Assembly (NCBI GenBank): GCA_030652755.1
Contig: JAUSPV010000099.1
Span: 1-48,673, forward strand
DNA from: Caulobacter sp.
GTDB taxonomy: Bacteria > Pseudomonadota > Alphaproteobacteria > Caulobacterales > Caulobacteraceae
DNA: 48,673 bases
Direction of reading: 5' to 3'
Shown piece after piece: positions 44,904 through 48,673 of this stretch; within the stretch, counting starts at the first letter, position 1, and each line of letters begins with the position of its first letter. The notes under the pieces are model-generated. The model ran no database searches, was not told the origin of the DNA, and saw nothing but the letters and a program-made list of their open reading frames with translations. The position numbers and the translations under genes were made by a program.

Positions 44904-45293
44904 ATGGAACGACTGTCCGGATTTGCGCCGCAGGCGCTCAGTATCCTGCGTCTTGTCGCCGGCCTGGCCTATCTGCAGCACGGGCTGATGAAGATCTTCC
45001 AGTTTCCGGCCGCCGCCATGGAAGGGCCGCTGCCGCCGATCATGCTGGCGGCGGGCTGGCTGGAGATCGTCGGCGGGGTGTTGATCGCCCTGGGCCTGTT
45101 CACCCGCCCGGCCGCCTTCCTGATGTCGGGCATGATGGCCGTGGCCTACTGGATGGTCCACGGCTCGAAGGGCCTCTACCCGGCCACGAACGGCGGCGAG
45201 CCGGCCCTGCTGTTCTGTTTCATCTTCCTGTACCTGGCCTGCGCCGGGGGCGGCCCGCTCAGCCTGGACGCCATTGTGCGCAAGAAGACCTGA
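44904..45293 (+). CDS. DoxX family membrane protein, 129 aa
   Basis: Small integral membrane protein of four hydrophobic helices: LSILRLVAGLAYLQHGLMKI, MLAAGWLEIVGGVLIALGLF, AAFLMSGMMAVAYWMVHG, and LLFCFIFLYLACAGGGP. The pattern (HGLMKIF, LGLFTRPAAFLMSG) is characteristic of DoxX, which in various bacteria is linked to redox balance and thiol stress. It is cotranscribed with the acyl-activating gene (20-base gap). Its stop codon abuts the stop of the convergent peroxiredoxin gene. Confidence 0.88.
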   Translation: MERLSGFAPQALSILRLVAGLAYLQHGLMKIFQFPAAAMEGPLPPIMLAAGWLEIVGGVLIALGLFTRPAAFLMSGMMAVAYWMVHGSKGLYPATNGGEPALLFCFIFLYLACAGGGPLSLDAIVRKKT

Positions 45294-45785
45294 TCAGACC
45301 GCGAGCTCGACCACGTCGGCGCGCGTGCAGGTGACGTTCAGGACGCTGGTCTCGACGTTCAGTCGTTCGACGACGGCGTCCTGGACGACCATTGTATAGC
45401 GGCGGCTGCGTTCGCCCAGGAACAGCGCCGGCTCCTGGCTTGTCAGCCCCAGCTTGCGGGTGAGCTCCAGATTGCCGTCCGAGAGGAAGCGAAGCCTGCC
45501 TTCCGGGTCGATCGTCGATGACCAGGCCGCCGTGGCGAAGGGATCGCTGGCGGCGATGACCAGCAGCTGCTGGAAGCCCGCCGCCCGGAACTGATCGGCC
45601 ATCGCCACGAAGTCGGGCAGATGGACCTGATGACAGATCGGCGTGAAGGCGCCGGGCACGCCGATGATCAGCGAACGCTTGCCGGCCAGCAGCTGTTCGG
45701 TTCCGACCGGGCGGACAGCGCCGCCGACGAGTTCGGCCAGAGTCGCCGGCGGTACGCGGCGGCCTTTCTTGATGGGTCCCAGCAT
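45294..45785 (-). CDS. Peroxiredoxin (Prx5-like), 163 aa
   Basis: Thiol peroxidase reducing hydroperoxides. Peroxidatic Cys51 lies in VPGAFTPIC, the Prx5/AhpE-like form of the PxxxTxxC motif. Another Cys near 153 (NVTCTRAD) is a candidate resolving residue, but Prx5 enzymes vary here. The first residues (MLGPIKKGRRVP) and length are typical. It is convergent with the DoxX gene with no gap; DoxX is also associated with redox homeostasis, so the pair may be functionally related, though they are on opposite strands. Confidence 0.87.
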   Translation of the reverse strand: MLGPIKKGRRVPPATLAELVGGAVRPVGTEQLLAGKRSLIIGVPGAFTPICHQVHLPDFVAMADQFRAAGFQQLLVIAASDPFATAAWSSTIDPEGRLRFLSDGNLELTRKLGLTSQEPALFLGERSRRYTMVVQDAVVERLNVETSVLNVTCTRADVVELAV

Positions 45786-45845
45786 GCCCCGGTCTTACAG
45801 CCGTCGTTCCCACCGGGAGCTTAACGGCCGGTGCGACCGGACGTC

Positions 45846-47249
45846 TCAGAGGTGCAGAACCCTGCCAAAGCTGTCGAGCACCGCCTCATGCATCGCTTCG
45901 CTCATCGTCGGGTGGGCGAAGACGGTGGCCATCAGGTCCTCCTCGGTAGCCTCCAGCGTGATGGCGACGCCAAAGCCCTGGATCATCTCGGTGACCTCGT
46001 GGCCGATCATGTGGGCGCCGAGCAGCGCCCCGGTCTTGCCGTCGAACACCGTCTTGACGAAGCCCTCGGTCTCGCCGGCCGCCACGGCCTTGCCGTTGAC
46101 GCGGAACGGGAATCGGCCGGCCTTGACCTCATAGCCGGCCGCCTTGGCCGCCGCCTCGGTCAGGCCGATGGAAGCGACCTGCGGGTTGGCGTAGGTGCAG
46201 CCCGGGATCGGGGTGTTGAGGTTGGCGGGCTTGAGGCCGGCGATGTGCTCGACGCAATGGACGCCCTCATGAGACGCCTTGTGCGCCAGCCAGGGCGCGC
46301 CTGCCACGTCGCCGATGGCGTAGAGGCCGGGCACATTGGTCGCGCAATGGCTGTCGGTGGCGACATGCCCGCGATCAAGTTTCACGCCCAAAGCTTCGAG
46401 GCCGAGGTTCTCGGTGTTGGCCGCGATCCCGACGGCGACAATGGCGACCTCGGCCTGCAGGGCCTCGGCCTTGCCGCCCACCTCCAGGTCAACCGTGACA
46501 CCCGACTTGCTCTTGCTCAGCTTGGTGACCTTGGCTCCCACGCGGAAGACGATGCCGCGCTTCTCGAAGGCCTTCTTCGCGGCTTTGGAGACCTCCTCGT
46601 CCTCGACCGGCAGAATGCGGTCGACGGCTTCGATCACTGTAACCTCCGAGCCCAAAGCTCTGTAGAAGCTGGCGAATTCAATGCCGATGGCGCCGGAGCC
46701 GATGACGACCAGCGTTTTGGGCAGCGCCTTGGGCGCCAGGGCGTCGCGGTAGGTCCAGACCCGGTCGCCGTCGCTGGCCAGGCCCACGGTCGGGATCTCC
46801 CGCGCCCGGGCCCCGGTAGCGAGGATGACGTTCTTGCCCGTCACGGTCCGTGAGCCGCCGGCGGTCAGGGCCACGACCACCTTGGGCGCGGGGCTGCCCT
46901 TCTCGAGCTTCGCCGTTCCGGCGATGACCTCGATCCTGTGCTTCTTCATCAGGAAGGTGACGCCCTTGTTCATCGTCGCCGCGACGCCGCGCGACCGCTC
47001 GATGATCTTCGGGAAATCAAAACCCGCGCCCTTCACCGACAGGCCGTAGTCGGACAGGTGCGACAGCTGCTCATAGACCTCGCCGCTCTTGAGCAGCGCC
47101 TTGGTCGGGATACAGCCCCAGTTGAGGCAGACGCCGCCCAGCTCCGCCCGCTCGACGATGGCGGTCTTCAGACCCAGCTGGCTGGCGCGGATGGCGGCGA
47201 CATAGCCGCCCGGGCCGGAACCGATGACGATGAGATCGAAGTCGCTCAC
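45846..47249 (-). CDS. lpd: Dihydrolipoyl dehydrogenase (E3), 467 aa
   Basis: FAD flavoprotein that reoxidises dihydrolipoamide with NAD+ in 2-oxo acid dehydrogenase complexes. FAD motif IGSGPGGYVA, redox-active disulfide Cys41 and Cys46 in GGVCLNWGCIPTK, NAD motif VIGSGAIGIEFAS, and the C-terminal HPTMSEAMHE with the active-site His/Glu. GTG at 47249 has GGAG upstream and gives 467 aa; a TTG at 47264 is less likely. Immediately downstream of pdhC on the same strand, so it likely serves the pyruvate dehydrogenase complex. Confidence 0.95.
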   Translation of the reverse strand: MSDFDLIVIGSGPGGYVAAIRASQLGLKTAIVERAELGGVCLNWGCIPTKALLKSGEVYEQLSHLSDYGLSVKGAGFDFPKIIERSRGVAATMNKGVTFLMKKHRIEVIAGTAKLEKGSPAPKVVVALTAGGSRTVTGKNVILATGARAREIPTVGLASDGDRVWTYRDALAPKALPKTLVVIGSGAIGIEFASFYRALGSEVTVIEAVDRILPVEDEEVSKAAKKAFEKRGIVFRVGAKVTKLSKSKSGVTVDLEVGGKAEALQAEVAIVAVGIAANTENLGLEALGVKLDRGHVATDSHCATNVPGLYAIGDVAGAPWLAHKASHEGVHCVEHIAGLKPANLNTPIPGCTYANPQVASIGLTEAAAKAAGYEVKAGRFPFRVNGKAVAAGETEGFVKTVFDGKTGALLGAHMIGHEVTEMIQGFGVAITLEATEEDLMATVFAHPTMSEAMHEAVLDSFGRVLHL

Positions 47250-47300
47250 GGGGAAATGCTCCAACAGGCTGACGGAAAGGACGGCGGGCGGTCGCGCCCG

Positions 47301-48599
47301 TCAGACGATCATCGTCAGAGGCTCTTCGATCAAAGGCTTGAAAGCCTGCAGGAATTTGGCCCCGATGGCCCCGTCGACCACGCGATGGTCGCAGGTCAGG
47401 GTCACCGTCATCACCGTCGCCACGGCTAGCTGGCCGTCCCTGACCACCGGACGCTGCTCGCCGGCCCCGACGCTCAGGATGCAGCCCTGCGGCTCGTTGA
47501 TGATCGAGGCGAACTGCTTGATGCCCATCATGCCCATGTTGGAGATCGAGAAGGTGCCGCCCTGGAACTCCTCGGGCTTCAGCTTCTTGTCTCGCGCCCG
47601 GGCGGCCAGATCCTTGGCCTCGACGGCGATCTGCGCCAGGCCCTTGGTCTCGGCGGCGCGGATGATCGGGGTGATCAGGCCGCCGTCGATGGCCACCGCC
47701 ATGGCGATGTCGGCATGGTGGTGCATGGCGATGCCTTCCGGCGTGTAGCTGGCGTTGGCTTCCGGCACCCGGCGCAGCGCGGTGGCCACCGCCTTGATCA
47801 CCAGGTCGTTGACGCTGACCTTGACGCCGTCCTTCTCGAGCATGGCGTTGATCTTCACGCGCGCGGCCAGGAGGGCGTCGATCTCGACGTCGATGGTCAG
47901 CGGGAAGTGCGGCACGTCGCGGAAGCTCTCGGTCATCCGCCGGGCGATGGTCTTGCGCATGCCGTCGAGCGGCACGAGGTCGTAGCTGCCGGGCGCGATA
48001 CCCATCTGCTCGAGCGACTGGACCTGACGCGGCGCAGCGGAGGGCTTGTCCTCCGTAGCCTTGGCGGAGGAAGGAGCCTTGCCGCGCGCGGCGTCGACGT
48101 CGGCCTTGATGACCCGGCCGTGCGGGCCGGAGCCGGCGATGGCCTTCAGATCCAGCCCGGCGGCCTGGGCCAGCCGGCGGGCCAGCGGCGAGGCGAACAC
48201 GCGCTCGCCGTCGGCTCTCGGAGCGGGCATTGCGTCCTTCGACACGGGCGCTGGCGCGCCCTGCTCAGGAGGACGGGGTAATTTGCTTTCAGGCTCGGGA
48301 CTCTTCTTCACGTCATCCTGAGCAGCCTGCGGAGCAGGCGTGTCGAAGGACGCAACGTCGCCCTCGCCGGCCAGCCGGGCGATCGGGGCGTTGACCTTGA
48401 CGTTCTCGGTCCCGGCATCGACCAGCAGCGCCTCGATGACGCCTTCGTCGACGGCCTCGACCTCCATGGTCGCCTTGTCGGTCTCGATCTCGGCGATGAC
48501 GTCGCCAGCGGCGACCGTGTCGCCAACCTTGACGTGCCACTTGGCGAGCGTCCCCTCCTCCATGGTCGGAGACAGGGCCGGCATCAGGATGTCGGTCAC
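47301..48599 (-). CDS. pdhC: Pyruvate dehydrogenase complex E2 (dihydrolipoyl acetyltransferase), 432 aa
   Basis: Core of the pyruvate dehydrogenase complex. The lipoyl domain (1-77) has Lys42 in ETDKATMEV. A long linker leads to the peripheral-subunit-binding domain (about 133-168, VFASPLARRLAQ...GSGPHGRVIKADV). The catalytic domain (about 205-432) contains DHRVVDG with His405 and Asp409. The linkers carry unusual segments encoded by palindromic DNA repeats (about residues 83-97, 109-122 and 177-184). The GTG start overlaps the preceding gene's stop (GTGA). Lipoylated by LipA. Confidence 0.96.
   Translation of the reverse strand: MTDILMPALSPTMEEGTLAKWHVKVGDTVAAGDVIAEIETDKATMEVEAVDEGVIEALLVDAGTENVKVNAPIARLAGEGDVASFDTPAPQAAQDDVKKSPEPESKLPRPPEQGAPAPVSKDAMPAPRADGERVFASPLARRLAQAAGLDLKAIAGSGPHGRVIKADVDAARGKAPSSAKATEDKPSAAPRQVQSLEQMGIAPGSYDLVPLDGMRKTIARRMTESFRDVPHFPLTIDVEIDALLAARVKINAMLEKDGVKVSVNDLVIKAVATALRRVPEANASYTPEGIAMHHHADIAMAVAIDGGLITPIIRAAETKGLAQIAVEAKDLAARARDKKLKPEEFQGGTFSISNMGMMGIKQFASIINEPQGCILSVGAGEQRPVVRDGQLAVATVMTVTLTCDHRVVDGAIGAKFLQAFKPLIEEPLTMIV
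48049..48071. repeat. Palindromic element in pdhC linker (TCCTCCG...CGGAGGA)
   Basis: TCCTCCG and CGGAGGA form a perfect 7-bp stem around TAGCCTTGG. It is read in frame on the coding strand as part of PSSAKATEDKPSA. This short sequence resembles a widespread intergenic palindrome of alphaproteobacteria, in my recollection, but no second copy was found in this window. Confidence 0.5.
48232..48353. repeat. Inverted pair of 43/44-base repeats inside pdhC
   Basis: Unit B (48232-48275, plus strand) and unit A (48311-48353, minus strand) share GCGTCCTTCGACACG at the outer left and CTGCTCAGGA(T/G)GACG at the right. The centres differ in sequence but each is a self-complementary hairpin. They face each other across 35 bases and are read through in frame, encoding Pro/Ala/Gln-rich linker. 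The divergence of centres with conserved outer arms indicates two members of a repeat family, not a recent local duplication. Confidence 0.75.
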
Positions 48600-48673
48600 T
48601 GGGCGGCCTCCACATAGACCTCGGTATAGAGCTCGGACATCTCCGGCTCAGGCGACGTACGGGCGAACTCCGC
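48596..48673 (-). CDS. pdhA: Pyruvate dehydrogenase E1 component, probably alpha subunit, C-terminal 25 residues (partial)
   Basis: Only the last codons before the stop are inside the window; the gene continues past the right edge. The visible end, EFARTSPEPEMSELYTEVYV then EAAQ, resembles the C-terminus of E1-alpha (a PEP-x-x-EL-x-x-x-Y pattern, as in the mammalian subunit), not E1-beta, which ends differently. The stop overlaps the pdhC GTG by four bases, so translation is coupled. The call rests on a short segment; E1-beta or a fused E1 cannot be excluded. Confidence 0.55.
   Translation of the reverse strand, partial: AEFARTSPEPEMSELYTEVYVEAAQ

Noticed and set aside
44835-45161. Antisense ORF over DoxX and the synthetase end
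   Set aside because: No ribosome-binding site and no recognisable pattern; a shadow frame.

Overview
The window is GC-rich chromosomal DNA from an alphaproteobacterium, most likely a member of Caulobacteraceae (Phenylobacterium/Caulobacter type). This is inferred from the dusB-ntrB-ntrC-ntrY-ntrX-dat-hfq-hflX block, a fused ispDF, two enhancer-binding proteins without the GAFTGA loop, many acyl-CoA dehydrogenase/crotonase/SDR genes, and a receiver protein of a type common in that family. No phage, transposase, integrase, CRISPR array or rRNA operon is visible.

Layout. 1-2.35 kb: a small ORF, then a leftward stress-type operon (hemerythrin-like protein, 60-aa protein, long-N-terminus SDR). 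2.35-4.75 kb: two adjacent acyl-CoA dehydrogenases, probably one heteromeric enzyme. 4.9-7.0 kb: DUF1330 protein, glutathione S-transferase, methionine aminopeptidase and a 108-aa unknown. 7.09-8.1 kb: an island of visibly lower GC with one PD-(D/E)XK-like protein. 8.1-10.8 kb: SDR plus enoyl-CoA hydratase, cold-shock protein and two small charged proteins. 10.8-13.7 kb: flavin monooxygenase, single-domain response regulator, winged-helix protein. 13.74-13.83 kb: tRNA-Ser(UGA). 13.95-19.1 kb: rlpA, then a tightly packed run tmk-holB-tatD-like-metallo-hydrolase-PIG-L, then a small membrane protein. 19.3-26.3 kb: asd, enoyl-CoA hydratase, a secreted unknown, MFS carrier, mazG, a serine hydrolase and an alpha/beta hydrolase lipoprotein.

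26.26-36 kb, read leftward from 36 kb: dusB-ntrB-ntrC, ntrY-ntrX, a D-amino-acid aminotransferase, hfq and hflX, mostly with overlapping start/stop codons. This couples nitrogen two-component signalling to RNA-level control. 36.1-43.2 kb: ispDF, a membrane/spermidine-synthase-like fusion, pncC (CinA C-domain), a secreted two-cysteine protein, a COQ10/RatA-like protein, lipA and a hydrolase lipoprotein. 43.3-48.67 kb: an Aas-like acyl-activating enzyme, DoxX, a peroxiredoxin, and the pyruvate dehydrogenase genes lpd, pdhC and the 3' end of a pdhA-like gene. LipA makes the lipoyl cofactor that PdhC carries, so these two blocks are functionally linked.

The most unusual features are: palindromic repeats of at least three families, including an inverted pair and a third element sitting in frame inside the pdhC linkers; both NtrC and NtrX lacking GAFTGA; the low-GC nuclease-like singleton; a Baeyer-Villiger-type enzyme lacking the fingerprint histidine; and a TatD protein with Asn in place of a metal-binding His. 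No complete new multi-gene system was recognised. The nearest candidates are the repeat-in-gene phenomenon and the nuclease-like singleton.
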